Both the position numbers and the translations under genes were made by a program. A stretch of DNA of 25,558 bases from Echinostoma caproni. Lineage: Eukaryota; Platyhelminthes; Trematoda; Plagiorchiida; Echinostomatidae. The stretch spans positions 7,990 to 33,547 of the forward strand of contig UZAN01044808.1 in assembly GCA_900618425.1 (NCBI GenBank), in the 5' to 3' direction. The notes beneath the pieces were generated by a model. It did not search any database, had not been told where the DNA came from, and saw only the letters and a program-made list of their open reading frames with translations. This document shows, piece after piece, positions 1-11,600 of the stretch (the first letter of the stretch is position 1; the number at the start of each line of letters is the position of its first letter).

Positions 1-1409
1 TAAGGGCTGTTATGCACACAATTAAGCATTTTTTTAATTTCACGTCGGTTGTAAAACTCACTGTAAAAGGGGTATATTCTATCACAAAAAATATTGGTAA
101 AAATAATGGAGAAACATGCACTATAAGTTTGTTAATTTACAATTTGAAGGTTTGGACAACGAGGAAAGGGGGCACGAAGGAGGATTTTTCACAAACATGC
201 ATAATTGTTTTTGAAAGAAAGAATGGTTGAATAACATTTGAGCGATACTTCGAACCATACACTTGGTATGGGTGATGAGTAAATTGAATCCTTGGAAGTT
301 GAGATGTTATGAAAAGAACAGGGACAGATTAACAGACCTCGGAATGTTGTGAGATACTAGTAACTTGTGAGTAGTACGAAAAAGGATGTGATCAGCGGTT
401 TCTTTCAACCACCAAAAATGAACAAGACTTGTTGGAGCAAACTATTGCTGTTTGATACGGTGAACGCAAGAATGCGCATCTGCTAATGGACCGTTACATT
501 ACTATATCCTGTGTGTTTGCGGGAATTCTATAAACTTGTTCCAAATGAGATATTTTGTTATATGAATGACAATTTAACCATATCCTGACCGTCATTGGCA
601 TTAAACGACTATTCTAGATCCAGCACCGTCTTGTGAAATTATAACAGGAGTAGTAAAGCTAAAAAAGAAAAACCATGAATGTACTTCCTGGGGATCGACT
701 GGCGACTTCAAGTTGGATGTGACAAGAGCTTGGTTCCTAAGGTCCACTGCCTTCCTTATAGTGTAAACCGTCGGATAAGAACTGAGTAAAGCATCATGCC
801 ACCCTTAAGTGTAAAACTTAACAGCGCGGTGAGTGTGTGTGGTAAAAGTGTGGATCGATTAGAGTGGAGGCTTTTGCGGAACCGGATTAGAAACTCATCG
901 TATATGTGCAGCTCATTTAAGTTTTAGTCAATAGTTTACAGTACTTCTAGCCGGTTTTGGTTCCGCTTCTCAAACATCTCCCTCCCCCCACACACATTTA
1001 CATTGGGGCATTGCTCACCCGAGGCACATATTCCAATGCCACTCGGTCATCCATTGAGCATTTCTGGGCAGTCGTGCACTCTGGAATCAATGAATCAAGA
1101 TTGTTTAGGGACACAGAATTTAGAGCAATTTTTCATACATGTTTCTTGGAAAGTGGAAATCTCAAAACAATCTCTCGCGGTATACAGATAATGATCGAAC
1201 TCGTGTAACATGACTTATATACCGGAAATACATTTCTTTTCCCAATAGCTATTGGTGAAGAGTATTTATTCCAAATTTTATTTCCAGGTGCAATGTTATA
1301 AGCTCTCGTGTATTCCCGTTTGAATTGGCGTGACCTTGAGTGTCATGAAACATCAAGTGTTGGGAGTAACAAACGCGAGTAACGTCACGGTGATGCACAA
1401 TTTGTTTGA
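1..1409. other. No gene recognised
   Basis: Short open frames occur on both strands, for example 957-1208 (+), but none shows a domain or family resemblance. No tRNA, repeat family or splice-supported exon was found. It could be intergenic or an intron of the channel gene. Confidence 0.5.
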
Positions 1410-1922
1410 TCAATACCAGTAATTAGGCACGGACTTCCAATAAAATTCTACTTGATTCCTCTCATTTTGTCGCTGGACAAGCTGAGTGGCCTCTGACAAC
1501 TCGACCGTTACTGAATAAAGGTGGTCTGATATAATTTTGTGCAAATGCACAAGCATCGAGGTTTCTGTGGTGTATTCTTGTGTCAATCTCTCTCTCTCTG
1601 TCTCTCTTTTTATCTCTTTGAGAATTTCCGGATTCCCTACACCAGAATCACTTGTATACGCCAAACAATTCCCGTTGTGTAACAACTGATAATAAACATC
1701 GAGAAGTTTTTCACTCGTCTGGGGACTGGTCCATCTTGCAAACACAATGTTTTGATGTTTCTTCTTAGAACTGATCAGTGATTCTCTCGGGTGAAATGTC
1801 TGAACCCTTGTTTCTGAATAATATGGTCCAAGTGGACGTATACAGATAGATTGATCTGATTGTAAGATTCCCTTTTTGATCGGTATCGGAAATATATTTT
1901 CTTCAACCGATCTTCTATCCAT
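1410..1922 (-). CDS. Unassigned 170-codon ORF
   Basis: This is the longest unassigned open frame in the window, from an ATG at 1922. I recognise no domain. Its C-terminal half is rich in charged residues (EILKEIKRETERERLTQE), partly because it crosses a CT-rich tract at 1588-1620. There are no transmembrane segments or nucleotide-binding motifs. By length alone one such frame by chance in 25 kb is plausible. It could be an exon of a neighbouring minus-strand gene, a transposon relic or noise. Confidence 0.15.
   Translation of the reverse strand: MDRRSVEENIFPIPIKKGILQSDQSICIRPLGPYYSETRVQTFHPRESLISSKKKHQNIVFARWTSPQTSEKLLDVYYQLLHNGNCLAYTSDSGVGNPEILKEIKRETERERLTQEYTTETSMLVHLHKIISDHLYSVTVELSEATQLVQRQNERNQVEFYWKSVPNYWY
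1585..1622. repeat. CT-rich microsatellite
   Basis: An imperfect (TC)n tract, CTCTCTCTCTCTGTCTCTC, continues into a T-rich end. A shorter GA tract of the same type occurs at 2098-2114 (GAGAGAGATAGAGAGA). Confidence 0.8.
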
Positions 1923-4189
1923 AACATCAATGCAAGAACCAGATTCTTAATTAGCTATCGCAGTATTACTTTTATATTGGCAAATACTTTCTTTTTGACA
2001 ATGTTTTGTCAGTAATATAGCTTTCAGTAGAGATTTTTTAAGTTCGATGCTCGAGATTACATACGTTCTATTGTGTTCACATAACTTTGAACCCCTGAGA
2101 GAGATAGAGAGAATACATCATTTCCTCATCTCCTTACAGCGAACTGTTGACAGTATCCTTTATGAACTGAAATCATTGGCATTCCATTATGTGAGATGAG
2201 TTGCCCGTTAATTTTTACATCACGATATTTGGATCTGGACATTAATATTTTGGCCAACGGGTGTCATTTTTCTTTAATCAGCAACCTTTTCCCTAGCATG
2301 ATTTCCGGTCACTCAATGTTCATGGCCATAATTGCTTTTGCACAAATTTGCTTTGTCCGTTGCTTTGCTTCTAGACTTTTTACGCCAGGAGTTTTTCCAG
2401 GTAGGTTTTCGTACTACATATGTTTAAGAGAAGGTGGTATTCAAACATAAATTTGGCCAATCAGTCAGCTTTACAACATACGCATTTCTCAAGCATAAAA
2501 CACTCCGAAATGTACCAACTATGAGCCCATGGAGATCGGTGTTAACAGGACGACCGACCATAAAAAAGTAAATACGTTGACAATGACCATTTATGAAAGA
2601 CTTCTCGATAGTACTTGAGAGCCCATGTGCAACCAATTAACGATCAAAATGTGCGTAAACTATTGAAATATCGTGGTCCGGTGGATGTACCGGTACAAAC
2701 GAAGGTATAGTTACGTTAAAACAAGGTGATGAGAATCGAGCAGCACAGTAACATGCAAGCTAAAACAACCAAACTTGTTGGGTAACAACCGGAAAGCAAC
2801 AGTCTGGGTAAAACAAATGCCATGATGGGCTGGTATTATTGGCGCATCGATGTGAACACAGAGACACAGATTGCGGAGCAAGGTGATACCTTGGAGATAT
2901 CAGAAATTCGCCGTTCAATCGGACTCTGTTAGCAAGTGTGAAAGCACTTTCAATGTTGTCTGTGGTACGGCACGATTGTACTGAGGAGTATAATGTTCAC
3001 AATTGTACGCCAACTTTGCACTGAAACACTGTACTGTAAGCCAAATCGTAGACGGAGGAGCACGGCATGCTATTGATCAATCACAACTTAAATGCGTGGT
3101 CACTATTCGGTATCAAAATGAAATACCAGTAGTAGGGGCTACGATCTTTGATAGCTACTTGGTATACTGCACCCGGGCCAGAGCGCGCCAGTTATCGATC
3201 AGGGTGACCAGAAGTGCACGTGATCTAACAGATACGCCGGAAGATGCACTGGTACTCAAGGGCACGTATATCGCGGCTCGTATCGGATGAAAATGAAAGG
3301 GATAAGGAAGTGGACTACCAAGCGAGAACAGTAGATATATGTGCGTGGTTTGATAATAATAAAAGAGTAATGCATATGTAAAAACAGAGCAAAACTCGTG
3401 ATATTCATCAGCGTAATGCGACTGCTTTTCATAGACACGTTGTGACTCAAGGTTCCTCTTAGCTCGAATATGTGCAGGTAAAACACCTCAAACATCTGAA
3501 CGTGAGACGAATTTCTCATTAAGTGACCGAGGTGTAGTCTAGGCGGGGTTAAGTTTTACGTGAGTAAGACAGTCATATCCGTTGCGCCAGTTTGCCGATC
3601 CCAATGTGAGATAGCGAAGCAATCGGAACTGGACGCCGAGCGGGAATTGGAATCGCGGATCGAAATTCAAAATTGCACTCACAACCGTGTGCTGAAATCT
3701 TGTGCTACTGAGACACAGAAAGGTCATAGAAGGAGTTGCTCATTTATTGCAAGAAATAGATGCAAGTGAATAATATATGCTAAATTATATTGTTATTTGA
3801 ACAGTATTGACCAATCGTAGTTCATGCGCTGATGAACACGTGATTCCTATTCGAACCGAGTCGATTGAGACTGGTCCAGAACACCGTCCGGAGCTGTGTC
3901 GATTCCTTTTTTCGCTGTTGTTGCTACGGAGTGTATAATCACCACAAATGGAAAGCCTCATCCGTGACTGTGAATAGACGCAGGGTTAATGGACTTGACT
4001 ATGAGTGAGAAAGTCAAATTAAAGATTAAATTGTTGTTGAGAACGCCAGCTAAGTCGTGAGATATCCTCTTCACCTGTGGCAGTCAAGCAATACTGAATT
4101 CACATTTGAAATTTAACCAAATCCTCCATTACTCACATGAAACAATACTGAATACACAAAAATGAAACCTTCAGAAAGCGGCTGGGTTA
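1923..4189. other. No gene recognised; several short unassigned frames
   Basis: The frame at 3003-3290 (+) reads smoothly (QSQLKCVVTIRYQNEIP) but matches no BK or transposon block that I know. The minus frame 3727-3539, ending THVKLNPA, may come from a dispersed repeat. The frame at 2196-2450 is hydrophobic without a clear topology. None could be tied to the channel gene by splice phase. Confidence 0.4.
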
Positions 4190-4300
4190 CATTCATTTAG
4201 GCACTGCTTGGGGATACACAAAGAATGGGAGGGAATATGGGGTGGCAGTGATGGGATTCGAATGCACGTTCTCCGGGGCAAGTAACCCCTTGATTATCAC
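4190..4300 (-). repeat. tRNA-derived SINE-like fragment
   Basis: On the minus strand the segment 4299-4249 reads as a tRNA-like 3' half: GGGGTTACTTGCCCCGGAG, then a B-box-like GCATTCGAATCCC and CATCA. The sequence that would follow as the SINE body goes on toward 4190 and perhaps to 4100. There is no intact cloverleaf, so it is not a working tRNA. It shares 21 of 28 bases with the tRNA-like piece at 23942-23969. Confidence 0.5.
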
Positions 4301-4404
4301 CAATAACAACGTGAGACAGGTTCCTGGTTCAGGTGAAAGGGCGATAATAACAAAAGTCTAGTGTTTGCGCTTTTTATCCACAAATGTAGCTTTGAAATTG
4401 ACCT

Positions 4405-4450
4405 GTGCCATTCTATCCCTGAGGTTTCAGGTTCGATCTCCAGTTGGCTC
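4405..4450 (+). repeat. Short tRNA-like B-box remnant
   Basis: CAGGTTCGATCTCCAG matches the RNA polymerase III B-box (GGTTCGANNCC). No matching A-box or acceptor stem can be drawn at tRNA spacing. It probably comes from another SINE family. It lies about 150 nt from the minus-strand SINE-like piece, so this small region may be a nest of old SINEs. Confidence 0.35.
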
Positions 4451-5604
4451 GACAGATTGGAAGCATGCCGATGAGACCCATCCACGCCAAAACAGCTGTC
4501 CAGGGCTTGAAGGTTTTTCAGTCCCCGTGTAGTTTGCCTTGCACACGACGAAATTCAACATATAACCAAATCACTACTCTTATGGGTTGCGCTTCTGGGT
4601 TCGGTAAATCCGGACAAAGCTTAATAATCAACGAACAACATTGGGTAAAGCGGCCCGTGTACTTACTCACTTTCCACTCGTATTGCTAGTTCATCCATTT
4701 TTTCATCTTTATCTTTCGACTACTCTCAGCAACTTAGTAAAAAATAAACGTACGAGAGAAAGAAAACGTAAACGATATACGGTCATGTGAGATGATTGGC
4801 TACACCAAGTCAAACCGAACTGAACTGAACGGGGACATGAGAGTTCGATGGCAATAGAATGCATTATTGAGCGTGGGTTCGCCGGCGCTCGCGTGTGTAC
4901 GTGAGCGCGCACATACATTCGTGATAAGACGGCAGAATTTCGGAAGAGCATGCAATAACCACATTCCGGTGTTGCCATATGCGTTGATACTCCGTTTATC
5001 AATTATCAAATTGAGAACAACAACGTGGCGAACAAGCCCAGTTTCAGTTATTCGTGATGATGCCATTACATAATGTTAAATAGGACTAACAATAAGAACA
5101 AACAGAGAATGATATATTCGGGTCCTAATGGTTCAGCTCCGACTCTACTCATGAGTGTAAGTGTGCTTGTGTGAAATTGATCACAGTGTCAAACGTCCAA
5201 GTGATTGCGCAAGTGTTGGAGTGGATGAACTGGGCCAGGGAAGATTGTGCTTGTACAAATTTCTGGTCTTCAAGAGGTGGGGCTTTGGATACAAGGCTCC
5301 AGTCGTGGCTAAGATACGAGGCTTCACTGTTCTTTATTTCCCAAACCGAACATTGTAAAACGGTCGGAATGCGCTTGCTACATCCAACGAGTGATCTGAC
5401 TCAACGAGATGCGAAGCCGGTTAATGTGCCCGAACGCGATCGGATAAGCGCCTGGTCGCGTGACCAATGTACCCAGTTCCACAGGAACAGGTGAATGGGT
5501 ATACACAGAATGAAGCTGCGGAATGTGGCACTCTGTCCTTCAGTCGGAAACAGACAACTGGTTTCGATTTGAACACAGCTTTTAATTTTGCAGCGTAAAA
5601 TGTT
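4451..5604. other. No gene recognised
   Basis: This stretch includes a small CpG-rich patch at 4865-4920. Frames at 5171-5494 and 4867-5073 have no recognised domain. It separates the SINE-like remnants from the Penelope-like element. Confidence 0.5.
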
Positions 5605-6895
5605 CTACTTAATGCACTTGTGAGCTTTCTTTAAAAGATTTCCGCGTGCGTATCTCGCTTGAACGGGCAGATGCACATGTAAATACACATGTAAATGGAT
5701 ATACTGTCCATTCCGCGTTGCCTTCTTATGCATCGATAACTGGACGGAGCTATCTTTGCGTAGTCTCATGAGTACGTCCAGAAACGCTGGTCTATTGTCC
5801 TTTTCTTTTTTCCAGAGCAAACTTTATGTTGGGCTGGACACTATTGAATTCTTCAAGCTACCGATTGGTGTCCGCATTTGGATCTGTTATAAATAATGTA
5901 TCACCAACGTATCGTCTGTACAGGGTACATTTACTGATATGAGGCTCCAGGGGATCGTTCTCAAGTTTTGTCATAAACGTGTCAGCGAACTGTGGTCTTA
6001 AAGGTGACTCCATTGCAACCCCATCTTTTTGGCGATATAATTCACTGTTGAATTGAAACTGTACGCGATGCGTGCATACCAATAACAATTGTTTCAGCCC
6101 ATCCGATGGAATCTCACATCGATTTCCTCTCCTGAATGAATTCACATACGTGATTGGTAGTTTCACTAATTGACACATTAGTAAACAAAGATGTAACGGC
6201 AAATGACATCATTTGTTTGCCTTCAAGTTTGAGGTCCTTCAAAGCTTCTACCAGATCAAAAGTGTCTCGTAGACTGTGGCTGCAAATTGCTAATCTTACT
6301 GGTTCCAGTATGATTGCCAACCACTTTGCAACGGGCGTGATACGAGGAGTTGCACATATCAAGAATGGGTCTCCTAAGAACACCCTCTTTGTGTACTTGC
6401 GGAAGTCTATAAAATCTAGGAATTGTTGTACCCGTGGGCCCTATTCTCTCGAAAGTCAGTGCATCGATTGTTCCCTTTTGCTTTAGATGTCGTAATTTCG
6501 TGGAGATAATTTTTTTCTATCTGAATCGTCTTATTCTTCTCGGTCGGAGTCTTCCTAAACTTGAACGAGTCATTAAATATCGACCTCATCTCATCTATGT
6601 ACTCAGACCTGTTCATGATTACAATACCTGCATCTTTGTCTGATCTTGACAACATCAACTCTTTATTGGCTTGTAACTCTTCGAGACGTTTCAAGTGTTC
6701 CAACGTTAGCAGTCCCTTTGTTGATGGTTTATGATCGCGATATTGATAACACGAGTCCACAAGTGTGGACTTAGGTTTCCCTAACTCGTGAAAAGAAGAT
6801 AGCACTAGTCCAGGTAGCTCATCAAATAAGCTCTCCAATTCAACCTCCAAATCTAACTGTTTAATTAATTTATAAAACAATTTAGTTTATTAATT
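5605..6895 (-). mobile_element. Penelope-like retroelement, broken reverse transcriptase
   Basis: Reading leftward, successive frames give the N-terminal region (LKRLEELQANKELMLSRSDK, then GIVIMNRSEYID), the block FYRLPQVHKEG near 6400, LEPVRLAIC with FAVTSLFTNV (motif A region), LYRQKDGVAMESPL (motif B region), YRRYVGDTLFI (motif C region) and KDNRPAFLDVL in the thumb. This order and wording are those of Penelope-like reverse transcriptases. At least three frameshifts separate 6880-6416, 6383-6114, 6202-5858 and 5820-5605. Motif A has Ala for the catalytic Asp, and motif C reads YVGD instead of YVDD, so the enzyme is dead. The GIY-YIG endonuclease part is missing; the copy stops near 5605. 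It lies upstream of the recognised channel exons. Confidence 0.9.
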
Positions 6896-8359
6896 TATTT
6901 GTAGGCGAAAAAAGTATATGGAGAAAAAGTGTCAATCGGTCTCGTGACACAACGAAACAAGTTACGTTTATATAAGTACAGATTTTGGCTCGCAAAGTAC
7001 TTCTGAAATCACATTAGCTATTAAAATAAATTCAGCCGTTTTATGAGTAGTAGTACATGAATGAAGCACACGACAGGTTGCACGGGCCTTGCCGCTCGTC
7101 AGGTATGCCTACCCGGTAATCTTCTGTCTGGTCATGTACTTGAACTCCCGATATCAATTATGCAATGCGAATCTCATTTACAACTCGGGTAGTGGGTTTG
7201 AGAATTGTTTGTCGTGTGCATCGGAGAAATTTTATCCAGTCATTCATATGCTACTCATTATGAAAACGCTGCAAATCGGTCCTAGCGTCAACTTAGGTGA
7301 GGTTTGACACATCTGACCCACAAAACCTGATACAGATTCATCGCAATGATTCTTTGAGACTTGTTCGTCTCAAATCGACTCCCCTAGCTACAGATGAGAT
7401 TGGTATTGCATAACAAATTTCGCTGTTTCTAGTTGATGTATAATTATTACTATTTGTAAGTGTTGAAAATATGAAATAGTCAACAGAAGGATCATAATTC
7501 CGTTGCAAATGAATCGCTGTTCATAGGTAGCATAGATTGATTTTGATATCTAATTGTGGATAGCAACTTCGACTAATCCGATTCAGGATTCAGTGTGAAT
7601 GAGCTGTGGCCTGATTTTAGTTCACACTACAACCAGTGCAACCGAGAGCGTCCTTTAAACGCCTCGTGGTATTGGGGATATCACGTTGAGCGATATTATA
7701 CACGTTGCTGAAGGCTTATTCCGTGAATTCTCAGGTTGAGAGAAAATCTCCAATCGATAACGGGGCTACCGTTGATTGCATATTGCACGAATTTAAAATA
7801 AAATATCTATTGAAGCACCCAGTATAAAGTTACCGTCATCCGCCAACTGTGAGTCATAATTATCACACTCGGTCGCGCTCATCCGTCAATGGCCTGAAGC
7901 TCACTCGGGCAATCATGCAGGGCATGAGGGGGGGGGGGAAGAACAGTCAGTTGGTAAGTCTCTACTCCATCCCAGCGAAACTTTCTTCTTAGCTCGGTAA
8001 CTCACTCAAGTATTTTTATGTTTATGGAGAAACTAGTTAATTTCGAATGAACGGGTATTGTGGTAGACCCGGTCCGATCGGTGACGTATGATGGACAAAG
8101 CACCAATCACTTTGTGGGTTTCCTAGCCGAATGCGATTGGTGGATTCACTCAAAGTTACAACTTTTTGACTTGAATTAGAACGGGTACAGAAACATGTCC
8201 ATTTTGGTTTAGGGTATGACATACGTTGTCCATTCGAAATACTTCTCATATCGTTTGACGGAACATGGTACCAATTTGAGCCCTACATGGCGCATCAAAT
8301 CCGTCAAACTCTAATTGGTTTGCACTTTGAACCTGATAAAACTACAATCTCGTTTTCAG
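6896..8359. other. Non-coding stretch, probably intron before the linker exon
   Basis: The frame 7089-7307 (+) ends near a usable donor (TTAG|GTGAGG at about 7300) but does not resemble RCK1 or any BK segment. The poly-G tract lies here. By gene order it should contain part of the intron preceding the exon at 8360. Confidence 0.45.
7926..7939. repeat. Poly-G tract
   Basis: A run of about a dozen consecutive G follows GGGCATGA. Such runs are prone to length error in sequencing. It sits about 420 nt upstream of the first recognised channel exon, in otherwise A/T-rich sequence. Confidence 0.8.
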
Positions 8360-8661
8360 TGGATACCACTTTCGAAAAATCCTCTGTCAAATCCCGTTCG
8401 CAATCTACCACAAAGCCCATAGATGTCCCTAACCGTATACGGTTCCACTTCATGCATTGGGCTAAACCGTTGTTCGCGCACAAAAGGCCCCGCCGCGTGG
8501 TGACCACTTCGACTCGGGAAGGGGACGTGGTCGTGCGACCGTCGCGTAGACGTTCGAAGTACGTCGGGCATCAGCACCCAGCACATGGGATCGATATCAT
8601 GCGAGACAGTACTGGTCTGTTCTATTGGGTGGCAGATCGTCAGTTCTCCGTAGCGCGGCTG
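8360..8661 (+). CDS. slo1: SLO channel exon: RCK1-RCK2 linker
   Basis: This exon is open for 100 codons after two leading bases. The acceptor is a pyrimidine-rich tract ending TTTTCAG at 8359 and the donor is CTG|GTAAGT at 8661/8662, phase 0. The last 25 residues contain RDSTGLFYW, matching the BK block usually read as YDSTGMFHW just before RCK2. The first 75 residues are a variable, strongly basic, Ser/Thr-rich stretch (HKRPRRVVTTSTR, RPSRRRSK), as expected for the poorly conserved linker between the RCK domains. The exact 5' boundary is inferred; the ORF continues upstream to 8287, but that part resembles no channel sequence. The upstream exon, which must end in phase 1, was not found. Confidence 0.75.
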
Positions 8662-11600
8662 GTAAGTTTCGATGTAGGATTATAATATCATCCGCTAACA
8701 GTAAAATAGTTTGTCATTTCAACCGTGACCGCTCAACGTGAGAACACAAACGCACAGTCGACGATCGATAAACATTTTTCTTCAAAAACAATCATAAATT
8801 TACTTCAGCCACCTTATCATGACTCAGGTGATGCTACACCTATTCATATGAATAGGGTAAATTCAAAATTTAGACTGTGAACGTTTTGATTAGCCAATTG
8901 GGCTTTTCACAGATACTAGGCACTATTGATGAACTTGCGCGTGGGTGAGTACTGGACAGCTGTTTCATCTTGTTTGGGACTCGTCAGTTGTGCCGTGTAC
9001 TGTTTGTGTCCCTGTCAGGACTCGAACTATGAATCGTCGCGTTTGGAGTGCACACCCTCACCCTTGGGCGACATGGTCGACCATCATCACTTTGTTCAAA
9101 TGGCTCAATCAATTAAAACGGTGCCTGTTGCTTGTGAAAAACCGAATAGAGGAAGCAATAATATGGATGCCGGAGTAAGTGGCAAAACATGTGGAATAAA
9201 TAGATCCTTGGTAGGACCGACAAAGATAAGGTAAAATTGCATGTAACCAAAATATTTTAAAGACAAATGAAGTAAAAATGCGATAGCTGATAAAAACGTT
9301 TCCTGATGCACAAACATAAGCATTACCTTTTCTGGAAGTATCATCTTCTAGTGTTTATACACAGTTCCATTTGGTGAAACAGCTGGACCATGCTGAAGCG
9401 GATAACAATTCGACCAGTTCAATTAAGGCCTCCACCATACATTAGGGAACACAAAACGTCACAGAAAGGTAGGGTTGAACTGTAAGGTGGGTGACCAACA
9501 TCCTGGATGCGTTCTCTAACCAGAAAATTGATGACAACATGGGATCTGTGTGCAGATGCGTGGTTACGGAGCATCAAAGTCCCTCGTACTTGAGTCCTAG
9601 AAGGACGCCTGGCAAAACCTTCCAGCAATTTCAGCAGATTGTGGGTGGTGTACCAGTCTCCGGTGAGTGTACTTTGCTGTACGAGCGGCAGCGTAGCCCT
9701 AAGCCCGTTTTTGACCATGAACACAGTTATCACGTGCTTTAACATGCTGCGCTCGCGTTGGAATATCAAACGTGGCGCCTCACCAACCGGCATCCACTGA
9801 GCCTTGTCTCTGGGTCGAAACCGTACACCAAGTCTCATTACCATTGATGATCTCTCAAACTGCATTGAAACGTCCAGTATCAAACCTGGCGAGCATGGTG
9901 CGGCACCAGTTCACCCGAGCTGTTTTCTGTTCCTCATGTAGAATGGTGCGAGTTGATTCCTATGAAATCCCGATAGCTTTCATCAGTTATTCACTGTCAC
10001 CCACGCATTCTCCTCCACCATCGCTTGTACAGCAGCAATGTTTTCGCTGTTGTGACCTCCACAGGTCGACCACACCGTGTCTCATCATCCAGCGAACGCC
10101 TATCAACTTTGTTCTTCTCAAATCACTCAAACACAGCGCTTCTCGAAGGTGTGTGCGTTGTCACCACAGGCAGCTCGCCAACGATCAACACTCTGCTGTT
10201 GCTGCTTTAAACCACATTTGTAGTCGTGGCAACCATCGCCCTCCAGTAACATCGACTAAGCTCAATTCAAAAAGTCTGAGTATAACGACCCATGCGACTA
10301 TATAGTGAGCTGTGCTCGGCTGTTGATGTTTGGTTATGTGAGTTGCAATCATTGAACAATACTCACAATAGATTCTAGTTCATGTTTTCCTTGCCCAATC
10401 ATCTGCACCTGGTACTCGTGTATTGCTTATCCGGAAAGTATTTGCTCGGCCCTTGCACATTTGGAAAATGATGTTCAGAATGTGAGAAAAAGAGAGAAAC
10501 GAAGTGAAAAGCTGGGAAGGGTTTTCGGGGCTGCTTTTTCTTCACTTTATTCAGTGGCATTAACAATCTGAATCTATCAATCATGAACCTCACTGACAAA
10601 AGGCCTATCCACTCGGGAACCGGGCAACCGATCAGTCCTGTTCATTCCATGTGCAACAATCGATAGAACCATGGTTTCTTTATTAATAACCCAATAATCA
10701 CTAAGTAAATAAATCCAATAGTGACTTTTTCCAGTGGTTGACAGGTTAGTTCAAACCCTATTACTCATCTCTTGCAAGCAGTCAGCTGGGAAGTTTCATT
10801 CAATAACTGTCAAAGGTGGGAAACATGCGGAAACAACAAGATAGCACAGAATATCGTTGTCCGAACTGAGACTGTTTAAGCCTGATACAGTTCAAGATGA
10901 TATTTTTGTCGTTCTAGGGTGTATAAACCTTCATTGAATTACATTGAAGCGTTTCTAGATGACATTGGAAACTGACATGTGTTTCCAAAATGAGAGTCAA
11001 TTTGCATGAGTTTGACCAGTCTGTGTGCATTCATGCACTATTCGCTTCCCGCCATGTATCGGTTTGTCTATTTTCTCGTCCATTCTCGCCCCTCCCCGTC
11101 TCCTGGTGGATTTCAGTCACTGCGTGAGATGATGCAATGCACGTTTTGTGATCACATCCTCGTCTGTCTAACCACACAGCAACGCACGTCCAAGCTGGGA
11201 CTGGCCAGTTTCGTCATGCCTCTTCGATCCACCCGGATCCCGATGCAAGAGTTGAAACCGATAGTGTTTCTCGGCGACGGTGCTCTGGTCGAACAGGAAT
11301 GGTGCTCTTTGAGAAATTTTCCACAAATCTACATTCTTTCCGTGAGTGTGCCTGTGTGTGTGTGTTTGGCCCCAGTTGACCGCCCAGACAAGTGTGCATG
11401 CTCGCAGCAGGCAGACGCTCGCCACGAGTGAGCACATACACGTGTGTGCTCACGCATCTGTGTTGGTGTTGGTGTGACCGTATCGTTCGATGCACAGCTT
11501 AGAAGTGGAATGTGACTAAGGTTGGGTTGAAGAAATGTATCACGGGACAAACATACTTTCGAGAATTTAGTAGTTTGAGAATCGAGGTGGATCTAATTCG

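Noticed and set aside
3003..3290. Plus frame considered as an RCK1 exon of the channel gene
   Set aside because: It lacks the RCK1 landmarks (a YHNKAYL-like block, GFFIA, CKACH), and no donor phase matches the exon at 8360 convincingly.
3539..3727. Minus frame ending THVKLNPA, considered a transposon protein
   Set aside because: It gives an impression of a dispersed trematode repeat, but there is no motif to support a family call.
7089..7307. Plus frame with a hydrophobic start and a possible donor, considered as a membrane exon of the channel
   Set aside because: It has no pore signature (TVGYGD) or BK transmembrane block, and only one short hydrophobic stretch.
8926..9234. 102-codon frame in the first channel intron, considered as an alternative exon
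   Set aside because: No BK similarity. The flanking phase-0 exons join directly to give continuous channel sequence, and part of the frame has a tRNA-like trace.
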